This document shows positions 1 to 8,156 of a DNA stretch of 44,974 nucleotides, piece by piece. The translations under genes were made by a program, and so were the position numbers. The notes under the pieces were generated by a model. It worked only from the letters and a program-made list of their open reading frames with translations. It did not search any database and was not told where the DNA came from. How positions within the stretch are numbered: the stretch's first letter is position 1; each line of letters opens with the position of its first letter. Origin of the DNA: CAYPNF01 sp964411985 (lineage in GTDB: Bacteria; Verrucomicrobiota; Verrucomicrobiia; Limisphaerales; J093); the NCBI GenBank assembly GCA_964411985.1, contig CAYPNF010000062.1, positions 1 through 44,974 of the forward strand. Reading direction: 5' to 3'.

Positions 1-17
1 TGTCCGGTTCGGAGGGA

Positions 18-42
18 GGGGCAAGGTCACATCCCTTGTCCC
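18..42. repeat. Intergenic hairpin
   Basis: The arms at 18-26 and 34-42 pair over nine positions with one G-U, around a 7-nt loop. It lies in the gene-free first 383 bases, downstream of sppA. No T-run follows on either strand, so an intrinsic terminator is unlikely. It resembles the other short palindromes between genes in this window. Confidence 0.5.
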
Positions 43-83
43 TACCCCTATCCTGAGGAGGGGAGAGGGTGCTTAGCTGGTAG

Positions 84-104
84 GGACATCGCGCTGCGAT
101 GTCC
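84..104. repeat. Perfect 9-bp palindrome with GCT loop
   Basis: The arms at 84-92 and 96-104 are perfectly complementary around a 3-nt loop. The centre reads CGCGCTGCG and the flank TAGGGAC. It has the same stem-and-short-loop build as the elements at 30841 and 30937. The rest of 1-383 holds no convincing gene; the open frames there are short and unlike any family I know. Confidence 0.6.
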
Positions 105-206
105 GAGGGTGGAGGCGGTGGGAAAACAAGAACGGTAGGGTTTTGACCGGATGAACGTGATGAAACAGGATTTTGATCTCTCTCTTTAAAAAGGGGCGTT
201 GTGTCT

Positions 207-233
207 CATCCTGTAGATCCGGTCCATCCTGTC
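207..233. repeat. 9-nt-period micro-repeat (CATCCTGT type)
   Basis: Three 9-nt units follow each other at 207, 216 and 225. Units one and three share CATCCTGT, and the middle unit (GATCCGGTC) is a diverged copy. The array lies about 150 bases past the sppA stop codon. It is comparable in period to the micro-repeats at 10248, 26502 and 26805. Confidence 0.45.
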
Positions 234-383
234 TGAACCCTTCCCCACGAATCGATTCCCCGGCGCGGGTGGAGACCGATGCACTGTCTTTCGCGAATAG
301 TGGCAATTGAGCGGCACCAAGGCTAGTACCCCTATTAAAACCTGGCGGATCTTTCGAGACCCTCCGTCCTCCATCGCCAGGGA

Positions 384-1625
384 TTACAGTCCTGGCGCGT
401 AGAGGAAGTACATGTGGCCGGCCTGGAGCTTGGGCATTTCCACCCCGAGATCCAGTTTCACACTCTTGACGTCGGTCTTGCCAAGCAAACGGAAGATATT
501 CCCCAGTTCGAACGGGATCTGATACTGGATCAAGGTGGCGGAGGGGGCGTTGGCAATGGACTTCACCCGATCCACCGCAGTGCGGAAATCGCCGATTTCA
601 TCAACGAAACCATACTCTTCCGCCTTTTTGCCGGAGAGGATTCTCCCATCGGCGTACTCTCGCCAGTTCTCGGCGAGGGCTCGACCTTGGGTGTCGTTTT
701 TCTCCTTAGCCAAGTTTCGACCCTCGGCGATGATCGTCTTGAACCTTTCAAAGGTCTCATTGACCATGTCCTGCACCATTTGCTTTTCTTCGGGCAAGAT
801 GTCCTTTTCCTCCTTAGAGCCGCTCATCATGTCCTTGAACTTGCCGCTCTTGAACACCTGCGGTTTGATCCCGATCTTGTCCATGACACCACGGTAATTG
901 TAGCCCTGCATGATGACCCCGATGCTGCCCGTGATGGTCAGTTCATTGGCCACGATCCATTGGCAGGGCGCGGAGACGTAATAGCCGCCCGACGCCGCGA
1001 GGGATCCCATGGCGGCCACGATGGGCTTCTTGGTCTTCTTTTGAAAGTTGACCAGGGACCGGTAGATGTCGTCCGCGGCCATGACTTCGCCGCCCGGGGA
1101 ATTCACCTTCAGCAGGATGCCTCTTACGTCGTCGTCCTCAGCCGCATGTTTCAGTTGGTACTCGACGAGTTCGGGCATGCTGAAGCCCATGCCGTCGGAA
1201 AAACTGCTGATGATGCCAGAGAGTTCGATGACCACGATCTTCTTCCCTGAACTTCCTGGTTGCACGACGGTTTCCACGAACCGGGGGCCGTTCATGCTAT
1301 GTGTGGTACTGGCGGCCATCTCCAAGCCGCTGAAGAGCAGGTGGCCGAAATTCAACGCCCCGCTCAGCAGCAAGAGCACGAGCAGGATGAGGGCAAAAAC
1401 CTTCCATCCGTTCCCGCCGGCGCGGCCTGGCTTTGCGTGCGAAGGAGGGATGACCAGCGGTGGGGGGGGAGGGGGTGGGAGGGTGGCGCGGACGGGGGTC
1501 ACAGGAGGGGCAGGGGGTGCTGCTTGCACAGGGGTGGCAGGGACGATGGGAGGTGGTGGGGGCGTGGCAGAGGGGCTTTCCTGCGATCCCGGTGGTAAGG
1601 ATTGGCCTGGTGCGTTTTCGTCCAT
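384..1625 (-). CDS. sppA: Signal peptide peptidase SppA, Pro-rich N-terminus
   Basis: This is a membrane-bound serine protease of the S49 family, which degrades leftover signal peptides. Residues 1-70 are cytoplasmic and very rich in Pro and Ala. One membrane segment (about 74-96) follows, then the protease domain. NSPGGE at 175-180 forms the oxyanion region. Ser212 in ASGGYY is the expected nucleophile and Lys264 in KFKDMM the likely general base, by comparison with the Ser-Lys dyad of known SppA. At 413 aa it is the short, single-domain form plus an extra Pro-rich tail. The start is ATG. It is followed upstream, on the same strand, by a ROK gene whose stop lies 54 bases away, so the two may be co-transcribed. 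Confidence 0.93.
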   Translation of the reverse strand: MDENAPGQSLPPGSQESPSATPPPPPIVPATPVQAAPPAPPVTPVRATLPPPPPPPLVIPPSHAKPGRAGGNGWKVFALILLVLLLLSGALNFGHLLFSGLEMAASTTHSMNGPRFVETVVQPGSSGKKIVVIELSGIISSFSDGMGFSMPELVEYQLKHAAEDDDVRGILLKVNSPGGEVMAADDIYRSLVNFQKKTKKPIVAAMGSLAASGGYYVSAPCQWIVANELTITGSIGVIMQGYNYRGVMDKIGIKPQVFKSGKFKDMMSGSKEEKDILPEEKQMVQDMVNETFERFKTIIAEGRNLAKEKNDTQGRALAENWREYADGRILSGKKAEEYGFVDEIGDFRTAVDRVKSIANAPSATLIQYQIPFELGNIFRLLGKTDVKSVKLDLGVEMPKLQAGHMYFLYAPGL

Positions 1626-1679
1626 ATTCGTTTTCCTGAGTCAGAGTAAGGGAAAGCCCTGAATACGGCAAGCCGTGCT

Positions 1680-2591
1680 TCAGCGGGCCAAAGTCAGTGC
1701 TCCCATCGGGATGGCATCCTCGCCGAGCGCAGCCACTTTGACCACGGGGCCGGGTTGGAAGGCGTTCATGATGTGCTTTCCGATGGCCGTGGCCACCGCC
1801 TCGCGCAGGGGTTCCCCCATCAGGCCGAGCCCACCCCCCAGCACCAACACCTGGGGGTGCAGCAAGTGAGTGACGTGAGACAAAGCAAAGGCCAGATCCT
1901 CCGCCGTCTCCGTCAGAATCCTCTTCGCTTCCAGGTCCCCGCGTCGGATCGCTTCGGCCAGGTGACGAGCTTCGCCACCGTTGGTTCCCTCGCACAACTG
2001 TGCCAGAAAGCCTTGGGGATGTGATTGATTTGACTTTCGGATCTTGGCATCAACGGCCCAGCCGGAACACTGGGATTCAACGGTGATCCCGGTCCGGTCC
2101 AGTCGGAGATGTCCGAACTCCACCTCGCCCGGGATGCACCCATGGTAGATCTTGCCCTGAGCCACACACCCGCCACCAACGCCACTCCCCAAAGTGCTGT
2201 AGAATACGGGGTCCATGCCCCGGCCTGCGCCATACGTGGCTTCTCCGAGGGCCCCGACATTGGCATCGTTGTCCACGAACACCGGAATGGGATAGACCGA
2301 GTGCAACCACTCCCGAAGGGGAAACTCGGACCAACCGGGGACTTGGTGCGAACAGCAGATTCGACCGGTTTGGACGTCGACTGGTCCGCCGAACCCGACC
2401 CCGATCCCGCCAAACTGCCCCTGGATGGCCAGTTGACGCAGGGTTGCCTCGATATGGCGACGGATTCCCGCCGCCCCCTCTTCGCGATCGACCGTGAAAC
2501 GGAACCGCTGCAGGATTACCCCTTCGCGGGTTCCGGTCACGATCTGCAATTTGGTGCCGCCAATCTCGATGGCGATCAGGTTCTCAGACAT
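1680..2591 (-). CDS. ROK family sugar kinase-like protein
   Basis: ROK proteins are sugar kinases (glucokinase, fructokinase, N-acetylhexosamine kinases) or sugar-responsive repressors. This one has no N-terminal DNA-binding domain, so a kinase role is likelier. The ATP-binding EIGGTK is at 9-14 and the catalytic Asp is expected at 109 in VDNDAN. GEVEFGHLRL at 155-164 carries the family His161. The usual zinc motif (CxCGxxGCxE) that follows the His is absent; the protein reads ESQCSGWAVD instead. At 303 aa it has normal length. The ATG at 2591 is divergent from the lipoprotein gene at 2761. Substrate cannot be told from sequence. Confidence 0.85.
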   Translation of the reverse strand: MSENLIAIEIGGTKLQIVTGTREGVILQRFRFTVDREEGAAGIRRHIEATLRQLAIQGQFGGIGVGFGGPVDVQTGRICCSHQVPGWSEFPLREWLHSVYPIPVFVDNDANVGALGEATYGAGRGMDPVFYSTLGSGVGGGCVAQGKIYHGCIPGEVEFGHLRLDRTGITVESQCSGWAVDAKIRKSNQSHPQGFLAQLCEGTNGGEARHLAEAIRRGDLEAKRILTETAEDLAFALSHVTHLLHPQVLVLGGGLGLMGEPLREAVATAIGKHIMNAFQPGPVVKVAALGEDAIPMGALTLAR

Positions 2592-2760
2592 AGCGCGCCG
2601 ACGTTAGCGCGGTCCGCCGCTGGTGGCGAGCCTTTTACGGGAGGGCAACGGGTCTTCCCACGGTGTTGGGAGGTGGAAAACGACAAAGTGCATGTTTGGC
2701 GGAGTCTGGCATGACCGCGATGGGCTTGCTTGCTCCTGCGCCTCTGCTACAAACGCGCGC

Positions 2761-3762
2761 ATGCATGCTCTGCGTCTGTGGCCAATGGGCTTGATTCTAG
2801 TCGCTCTCCTTTCGCTCGGATCGGGCTGTCAGTCCAGTCGGCAAGGCACTCCCACGGCGGTTTCTTCTCCCGTTTCCTCCGCGAAAGGCGCGTCGGAACG
2901 TTCCACCACCTGGCCGCGCTACTCCCTTCGCTTGGAGAAAGCCTGGCTGCTCGGCACCCCCGGCGGCGAACGGTTCGATGCCTCGGGACTTCTCTCGCTT
3001 CCCGATGGCACGCTTCTGACCGTTAACGACCGCGGCGCTTCGCTTTACCGAATCCGGTTTCCCGCCGAGGGTGATTCCGTCACCCTCGAACCGTTCCCAA
3101 ACGTCTTCACCGAGCCGCAACTTGCCCCCTACCACGCCAGGAAACATGGACGCTATGATGCCGAGGGTATCGCCCAGGATGAGATGGGCCGACTTTACAT
3201 TTGCGAGGAGGCCGATCGCTGGATCTTGTGTTGCGATCCCAAGACCCAGAAGGTGGAGGTGTTGAACATCAACTGGATGCCTGTGCAGAAGTACTTCAGC
3301 AAGTCCGACGGAAACGCCTCCTTCGAGGGAGTGGCGGTGGGGGGAGGGCGCATCTATGTGGCCAATGAACGGCAGCGGGGCAGGATCATCGTGGTGGATC
3401 CAGCGACGCGGAAGGTGGTGGACGATTTTGCAGTCCGGCCTGCCGGCAACAACGCGCGGGACCTGCATTACTCGGATCTCTGCTGGTATGCGGGACACTT
3501 GTACGTGCTCCTGCGCGAGAGCCGGGTTGTGCTGGAAGTGGACCCCAGCAACCATGCTGTGGTGGCTGAATACGACTACGCGAGCGTCGAGTTGGCCCCT
3601 GAGTTTGGGTACCGTTCATGGTATCCCACCGGCGCTATGGAGGGATTGGCGGTGACGAAGGACGCCTTCTGGCTGGTAACCGACAACAACGGATTTCCCC
3701 GCACCCGGGCCCCAGGGGACATTCGTCCAACCCTTTTCCGTTGTCCGCGACCGACGAAGTAA
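2761..3762 (+). CDS. Beta-propeller lipoprotein (phytase/SdiA-regulated-like)
   Basis: The preferred start at 2761 gives a 333-aa protein with a classic lipoprotein signal: a basic start, a hydrophobic stretch, then LGSGC with the lipidated Cys at 23. A Ser/Thr-rich linker leads to repeated blade-like stretches: ASGLLSLPDGTLLTVNDRG, YDAEGIA, FEGVAVGGGRIYVAN and MEGLAVTKDAFWLVTDNNG. These match the pattern of the esterase-like-activity-of-phytase and SdiA-regulated propeller families, whose substrates are mostly unknown. An in-frame extension to 2623 is open but would put 46 unlikely residues before the signal. It converges on the radical SAM gene, with the two stop codons directly adjacent (3760-3762 and 3763-3765). 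Confidence 0.75.
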   Translation: MHALRLWPMGLILVALLSLGSGCQSSRQGTPTAVSSPVSSAKGASERSTTWPRYSLRLEKAWLLGTPGGERFDASGLLSLPDGTLLTVNDRGASLYRIRFPAEGDSVTLEPFPNVFTEPQLAPYHARKHGRYDAEGIAQDEMGRLYICEEADRWILCCDPKTQKVEVLNINWMPVQKYFSKSDGNASFEGVAVGGGRIYVANERQRGRIIVVDPATRKVVDDFAVRPAGNNARDLHYSDLCWYAGHLYVLLRESRVVLEVDPSNHAVVAEYDYASVELAPEFGYRSWYPTGAMEGLAVTKDAFWLVTDNNGFPRTRAPGDIRPTLFRCPRPTK

Positions 3763-4854
3763 CTATCCCATCTTCATCCAGCTTGCCACCTTGGTCGCGA
3801 GGGGAATCGGCCGCTTGCAGGTGTTCTGGCAATCGATGTTGCAGTAGTCGATCTGACGCCGGAGCTTCTTGGCCATCTCGCTGTAGTAGATCTCGCTGAG
3901 CGAATTCTGGTAGATGTTTCCCACGGGTTTGCTCAGGTAGTCGCAGAAATGAACCTCGCCCCGCGCATAGATGAACAGGGTCCGGAAACCAATGTCACAG
4001 CCCCGTTTCTGTCCATTGAGCTCAATGAACCGCTTGTGATCGCTGACGGGGGGGCGGGCAAAGTAATCCGCAAAACCGTCCAGGGTCGCTTCATCTCCAA
4101 TAATCGCGTGGCCTTGCCGCTTGAGTTCTTTGAGTTCTTCCACCATCGCCTTGAGTCGATCCAGGTCCTTGACCCAGAAAGGAGCGTTCAGGGGGCCGCT
4201 GTAGGGCTGCAAATTGACCTGTACTTCCTTGTACTTATGAAAGTAGCGCACGAGATCAGGCAGCGATTGGTAGTTCTGCTCCATGATGGTCGGCTTCACC
4301 ACGAGGCTGACCCGGGAACCTACCCGACGCTTTTCCTCGATGACGTTTTCAATCCCCTCCAGCGCGCGGAGGGTCGCGTCCTTCTTGAACCGTAAGCTTT
4401 CGTTGATCTTGGGGTCTACGGATTCGATCGAAACGTTGATGTTGAAAGGATCACTGGCGAGGATTCGGCGAACGTTGGCTTTGCCCAGCGAATAGCCGTT
4501 GGTGGTGATTCCCAGGTTGACCCCCAGTTGATGGGCCAATTCCAGCGCGGGGTAAATAGCCTTGTAGATCAGGGGCTCTCCCCCGCTGACCGAAATATTG
4601 AAACCGGAGCCGCTCAATTCCTTGGACTCGCGCACGATGCGCAGCATCACTTCCTCGCTGAGCAAGACCTCGTTATCATGGTAGATGGTGCAAAAAGAAC
4701 AGGTGAAGTTGCATTTGCCACTAAAAATCACGTAGTAGGACTGCGGCTTCGCTATCGGAATGCCCGTCTGCATGGAGAACCGACGTTCCAGCTCCTTGCG
4801 CATGTACGGAACTCCGCGCCACACCTGTTTCGCCATCCTAAGAGCATCGCTCAT
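3763..4854 (-). CDS. Radical SAM protein with SPASM-like C-terminal cysteines
   Basis: This 363-aa enzyme has the radical SAM cluster motif CxxxCxxC at Cys48, Cys52 and Cys55, and GGEP at 91-94 for S-adenosylmethionine binding. A C-terminal set of cysteines (286, 304, 338, 342, 346) suggests a SPASM or twitch domain with auxiliary iron-sulfur clusters, as in enzymes that modify peptides, proteins or sugars. The ATG start is clear. No peptide substrate gene, maturase or transporter lies beside it. Its nearest neighbours are a lipoprotein and the polysaccharide locus, so a role in surface-molecule modification is possible but unproven. Confidence 0.85.
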   Translation of the reverse strand: MSDALRMAKQVWRGVPYMRKELERRFSMQTGIPIAKPQSYYVIFSGKCNFTCSFCTIYHDNEVLLSEEVMLRIVRESKELSGSGFNISVSGGEPLIYKAIYPALELAHQLGVNLGITTNGYSLGKANVRRILASDPFNINVSIESVDPKINESLRFKKDATLRALEGIENVIEEKRRVGSRVSLVVKPTIMEQNYQSLPDLVRYFHKYKEVQVNLQPYSGPLNAPFWVKDLDRLKAMVEELKELKRQGHAIIGDEATLDGFADYFARPPVSDHKRFIELNGQKRGCDIGFRTLFIYARGEVHFCDYLSKPVGNIYQNSLSEIYYSEMAKKLRRQIDYCNIDCQNTCKRPIPLATKVASWMKMG

Positions 4855-5283
4855 GATATTGATTGCCTGATTCGGTCAAAAGTAACGTGTTCCTTACCAT
4901 CGTGCGCGAGCCAGGGCAAGCGCACAGCACGCCAATGTACGCCTGCTTTTCGTCGCGGCTCGGAGCCAACTCGAGAAAGAGGGACAGGGTTCCTGTTACC
5001 TCACGGCTCCTGTTTGCGTGTTTATTCGCGATATAAATAATGATATGAAGAAGCACTCATGTCAACCGTGAGGTGCGTCTCTTTCGTTTCCGCTGACGTG
5101 TTTCGTCCTGACTACCTTCGAGGAAGGGATCGCCTTGGGATGGAGGCTTGCTTGCGAGGGGGGTTCTGGTATGAAACGAGCATGTGTTTCGGGACAAGTC
5201 ACTTGCGTTTGGCTCAACGGCCTCTTGGACGAGGGGGGCTTTGCGGCGCCCGGTTCTGCTGAGCTACGTTGCGTTCGCATGTC
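4855..5283. other. Divergent intergenic region
   Basis: This 429-base stretch separates the divergent radical SAM and glycosyltransferase genes, so promoters for both should lie here. The AT-rich part near 5020-5050 is the most promoter-like piece of an otherwise GC-rich region. Open frames inside it are short and look like chance. I see no clear promoter pair, operator or RNA. Confidence 0.4.
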
Positions 5284-6570
5284 ATGAAACTCCTGCTCTT
5301 CGCCCACACACCGCCTCCGCTCCACGGGCAGAGTTGGATGGTACAGCTGATGCTTGAAGGATTCGGGGGCGACCAGGCTTTGAGGGGATCAGAGACCGGC
5401 GGTAGCTCTGGAGAGGGTGAGCCAGGGTTCTCGCCCTTGCCTCCGGGTCCTTCGGAAGAGCGTGCCGAGACCCACGGGATTCTTTGCTACCACGTCAACG
5501 CCCGCCTTTCCGCGGATCTCGGAGATGTGGGGCGTGCGCGCGGCGGAAAACTGGGTCCGCTCTTGCGCTACTGTGCGCAAGCCTGGAAATACACGTTGCG
5601 GTTCCGTCCTGACGCGGCCTATTACGTTCCTTCCCCGCCGAAACGATCCTCCCTTTATCGGGATTGGGTGGTGATGTTGCTCTGCCGCGCTTTCTGGCGG
5701 AGGACGATTCTCCACTGGCACGCCGTGGGTTTGGGGGAGTGGCTAAGGACGGAAGCTCGCGGATGGGAGCGTTGGATCAGCCACGGGTTGCTGGATGGGG
5801 CCGATCTGGCGATTGTTTTGGGCCGATTCGGAGAGGCGGACGCCCGCCTATTTCATCCCAAGCGGGTGGCGGTCGTGCCCAACGGCATAGCCGACCCTTG
5901 TCCAGATTACGACCGGAGTTTGGGGCTGGTTCGCCGGGAGCGCATCCATCGGCGGCGGGAGGCGTGGAAAAAGTACGATTCCTCCGGAGCCATCCCGATT
6001 ACTTGGGTGCAGGTGCTTTACCTGGCCCACTGTACGCGGACCAAAGGCCTCTTCGACGCGATCGAGGGTGTGCGGCACGCAAACGATCAGCTGTCACGCC
6101 AAGGAACAGGGATCCGGCTGAAGTTAAACGTGGCTGGGGAATTCCTCGAAGAATCCGAGCGGGCGGAATTTCAAAGAATCCTTGCTGCTGCCGGTCCCGG
6201 TGGATGGCTTCAGCACTGGGGGTTTGTCCAGGGGGCAATGAAGGACGAACTGTTTCGTGAGGCGGACCTGTTTTGTTTTCCCACGTTCTTCCCTAACGAA
6301 GGGCATCCGGTGGCCCTCCTTGAAGCTATGGCCTGGGGTCTGGTGCCGGTGGCGACCCGGTGGCGTGGGATTCCGGAGCTATTTGCCCCCGACTACGCGG
6401 GTCTGGTGGAACCTCGTCAACCGCAGGAGGTGGCCCGCGCACTCATCTCGGTCCTTGAAGTGGAGGGGGGCCAGTTTCGCGCCCGTTTTTGTGAGTCCTA
6501 CCTCCTCGACCGCCACCTGATGCGGCTGGCGCAGGCTTTGCGCGAGGTGTCCCGGGAAACTGGGTCCTAG
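5284..6570 (+). CDS. Family 4 glycosyltransferase
   Basis: This is a GT-B fold retaining glycosyltransferase of the GT4 type, probably cytoplasmic and adding a sugar to a lipid-linked glycan. The N-terminus (FAHTPPPLHGQ) is typical of the family. The C-terminal donor site holds the E-x7-E-like FPNEGHPVALLEAMAWG. A low-complexity insertion rich in Gly, Ser, Glu and Pro occupies about residues 31-65, between the first strand-helix unit and HVNARLS. The ATG at 5284 is preferred over one five codons upstream because it starts MKLLLFAHTP. At 428 aa it is slightly long because of the insertion. Its TAG overlaps the TAG of the convergent membrane-protein gene as CTAG at 6567-6570. Confidence 0.85.
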   Translation: MKLLLFAHTPPPLHGQSWMVQLMLEGFGGDQALRGSETGGSSGEGEPGFSPLPPGPSEERAETHGILCYHVNARLSADLGDVGRARGGKLGPLLRYCAQAWKYTLRFRPDAAYYVPSPPKRSSLYRDWVVMLLCRAFWRRTILHWHAVGLGEWLRTEARGWERWISHGLLDGADLAIVLGRFGEADARLFHPKRVAVVPNGIADPCPDYDRSLGLVRRERIHRRREAWKKYDSSGAIPITWVQVLYLAHCTRTKGLFDAIEGVRHANDQLSRQGTGIRLKLNVAGEFLEESERAEFQRILAAAGPGGWLQHWGFVQGAMKDELFREADLFCFPTFFPNEGHPVALLEAMAWGLVPVATRWRGIPELFAPDYAGLVEPRQPQEVARALISVLEVEGGQFRARFCESYLLDRHLMRLAQALREVSRETGS

Positions 6571-8093
6571 ACGGGCGAAGGGGTGGCTTCGGGCACGGCA
6601 TCGAGGCGTTTCCGGAGCAGGAGATCGCATACCAGGAGCATTCCCACCTGGAGCGAGAAAGTCTTCATAGCCCACTCGCTATCCCCGTGCAGGAAGATGA
6701 AGGAAAAGGCATTGGCCACCCATTGCCCGGCCACGACTGCGCAGACTCGGGAAAAAGTATCATTCGTTCCGTAGGTACGGAGGTGGCGGATGATGCGCAA
6801 GGCGACCTTGGTTCCCCCGTACATGAAACCCAGCATGGTCACCGCCCCGAAGAATCCAGTGTTGATCAGAAGCCCGATCACCCCGTTGTAGAATTTCCCC
6901 TGGGAAATGTGGAAAGTGATCGTGGTGGGATCCCACAGGGAGTAGTCGTCCAGGAACCGGGCGAACCCGCGTCCGACCCAGAAGTAGTCTGGAACCATTT
7001 GCAGCCCCAGGCGAAAGAGGGTTTTGCGCACCATCATGGTGCTTTCGGCGTCATACCGCGCCTGCGGATCGATGGTGAGGCCGGGCAGGAAGGAGATAGA
7101 GCGCTGCACAGCTTGCGGCAGATGTTCCACTTGGGTGTAGACGAAGATCAGCAGGATGGTGGCGGCAGCGGTCATGAGCAGCAAATTCCGCGTGTTGTAG
7201 AATCGCTGGGTGTAGGCTACCACCGCCAGGGTGAACCCTACGGTCGTGATCATCATCCGGTGCCCACCCATCAAGCCCAAGGCGAAAATGGACAAGGCGA
7301 ACACCAACGGAAAGAAGCCCCGCAAGGTCATGAAGTCGCGGATTCGATAAAGCACGACGACGAGGAAGACGAAGGCTCCCCCGAAGATGGAAAGAGATTG
7401 GAAGCGTCGCACCCCGCGCATCTGGCTCATCATTTCGAAACCGAGCGCGTCGTTGGAGAGCTCAAAGAAGCTCAGGAGGAAGAACCAGGCTTTGGGAGCG
7501 ACCGAGAAAACGAAGTCCGAGACCAGGTAGGTGGCGGAGAACAGGCACTGGAGCACGAACAGGCGGATCATCGTCTTCTCGTTCAGCCGAACCATGAGAA
7601 AGAGCAGGGGGAAGATGGCGCAGATAATCTGCTGGAAGTAGTAACGGCCACCCATCTGTTCCGAACCGAGAATGCGCAGCCCGAATCCGCGGAAGAACAT
7701 GGTCACAATCAGCACGCAACAGTAGCCTATCGACGACCACACCAGCAACCTGTTCTGGCTGAGCACCGTGGCGCACTCCCGCGGATATCTCCGCAGAGAG
7801 AAATTCATGATCACTCCGGTCCACGCCAACATGCCCGCAAACTCCCACACGTAAGGACGTCCCGGTACGAACGGCAAGATGAAAGCGGAATTGAACGTGG
7901 ATACCGCCAGGAAAACCGCCAGTGGCGCATGGTAGGGCAACAGGATCAGCCAACCGAACCCGCCCACCATCAACGCGATCAGAAGCTGGTCGGTTGCCAA
8001 AAAGCCACCCAGCATCAACGCCCCCAAGGCGATGACGCCGTACCAGAAGATCAGTTGCAGACCCAGTCTGCTGTCTAAAGCGGATACTGCCAT
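6567..8093 (-). CDS. O-antigen polymerase/ligase-like membrane protein (Wzy/WaaL type)
   Basis: This is a 508-aa protein with about ten to twelve hydrophobic segments and a long periplasmic-type loop near residues 330-410. That loop contains ARYDAESTMMVRKTLF and WVGRGFARF, the arrangement usual for the O-antigen ligase superfamily. Wzy polymerises flipped repeat units, and WaaL joins the polymer to lipid A core. Sequence alone rarely separates the two. It lies between two glycosyltransferase genes in a polysaccharide locus that also encodes a flippase, which supports either role. The ATG start is 63 bases past the stop of the upstream glycosyltransferase on the same strand, so the two are probably one transcript. 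Confidence 0.8.
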   Translation of the reverse strand: MAVSALDSRLGLQLIFWYGVIALGALMLGGFLATDQLLIALMVGGFGWLILLPYHAPLAVFLAVSTFNSAFILPFVPGRPYVWEFAGMLAWTGVIMNFSLRRYPRECATVLSQNRLLVWSSIGYCCVLIVTMFFRGFGLRILGSEQMGGRYYFQQIICAIFPLLFLMVRLNEKTMIRLFVLQCLFSATYLVSDFVFSVAPKAWFFLLSFFELSNDALGFEMMSQMRGVRRFQSLSIFGGAFVFLVVVLYRIRDFMTLRGFFPLVFALSIFALGLMGGHRMMITTVGFTLAVVAYTQRFYNTRNLLLMTAAATILLIFVYTQVEHLPQAVQRSISFLPGLTIDPQARYDAESTMMVRKTLFRLGLQMVPDYFWVGRGFARFLDDYSLWDPTTITFHISQGKFYNGVIGLLINTGFFGAVTMLGFMYGGTKVALRIIRHLRTYGTNDTFSRVCAVVAGQWVANAFSFIFLHGDSEWAMKTFSLQVGMLLVCDLLLRKRLDAVPEATPSPV

Positions 8094-8156
8094 GCGGTGG
8101 CTGTTCTGCCCAAGAAACCTGGGCTCCGCAAGTTCTTTCTCGAACTTACGCCCCCG

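Noticed and set aside
6687..8078. 463-codon plus-strand open frame antisense to the membrane protein
   Set aside because: It is very His/Glu/Gln-rich, as expected opposite hydrophobic codons, and has no recognisable domain.
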